NCBI GenBank assembly: GCA_964546815.1
Contig: CAZJLR010000015.1
Location: forward strand, 60,513 to 124,512
DNA from: JAIEPM01 sp964546815
GTDB taxonomy: Bacteria; Cyanobacteriota; Vampirovibrionia; Obscuribacterales; Obscuribacteraceae
Length of the DNA stretch: 64,000 nucleotides
Direction: 5' to 3'
The notes beneath the pieces were generated by a model. That model ran no database searches. It was given only the letters and a program-made list of their open reading frames with translations, and was not told the DNA's origin. Below, one piece after another: positions 63,934-64,000 of the stretch; the stretch's first letter is position 1, and the number at the start of each line of letters is the position of its first letter. Both the position numbers and the translations under genes were made by a program.

Positions 63934-64000
63934 GCGACGCATGGAATACTGCTGGCGAACTAAAGTGGAGCCGAATCAAGTTCGATGATATGAGCTAAGA
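63934..64000. mobile_element. Second copy of the MITE-like element, cut by the window end
   Basis: 67 bp nearly identical to 26051-26117, beginning GCGACGCATGGAATACTGCT. Continues past the window. Confidence 0.65.

Noticed and set aside
1..64000. tRNA, rRNA or CRISPR arrays
   Set aside because: No cloverleaf-like or rRNA sequence and no regularly spaced short direct repeats with unique spacers were seen by eye.

Overview
The window reads as chromosome from a non-photosynthetic, Gram-negative-type bacterium. Cell-wall (murF), pyrimidine (pyrB-pyrC), tRNA-modification (mnmG) and ribosomal (rpsR) genes are mixed with three Hanks-type Ser/Thr kinases carrying membrane and repeat domains, very large low-complexity proteins, RHS toxin tips and many dispersed repeats. 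That mix resembles Obscuribacterales/Melainabacteria-type relatives of Cyanobacteria. This is my inference from gene style, not a measurement; phylogeny of rpsR, mnmG or pyrB would settle it.

Region 1 (1-34.6 kb) is mostly household genes in short units on both strands: a secreted calpain-like protease, a 1302-residue CPBP membrane protein, mnmG, a CYCGC protein, a DUF190/crcB fluoride pair with a likely 20-codon leader ORF, dinB, a bestrophin, a kinase, topB, then a three-gene minus-strand unit (acetyltransferase, DegT-type transaminase, kinase) downstream of murF. pyrB and pyrC overlap by 4 bases. A DHH phosphoesterase, an AAA kinase that seems to start at CTG, an EamA transporter and rpsR follow. 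Dispersed palindromes and one MITE-like element (26051-26282) sit between genes.

Region 2 (34.6-41 kb) holds a LysM protein with RPDG-type repeats, a lipoprotein, and a three-gene plus-strand unit of unknown function.

Region 3 (41-47.3 kb) is a decayed island: four minus-strand RHS-type C-terminal remnants (one with a DUF6973-like toxin tip and a possible immunity gene, one with an HExxH metallopeptidase tip), an inverted pair of about 264-bp repeats, an IS6-family transposase remnant with its terminal repeat, and a ParE-type toxin-antitoxin pair with a palindromic operator.

Region 4 (49.8-63.9 kb) differs from the rest. After a third kinase gene with a phased A-tract segment in its upstream region, some 20 consecutive genes lie on the minus strand, look richer in G+C, mostly have strong ribosome binding sites, and are repeatedly separated by short hairpins. 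They encode a tandem-hotdog thioesterase, a 795-ORF-class membrane protein with 7-residue repeats, an M50 site-2-type protease, a rhomboid, an S49 (SppA/SohB-like) protease, a protealysin-like M4 protease, a catalase-fold haem protein, an SDR, an alpha/beta hydrolase, and about nine proteins of 30-92 residues, several with a single membrane span. I regard this protease- and microprotein-rich cluster as the best candidate for an undescribed system. The window ends inside a second copy of the MITE-like element.
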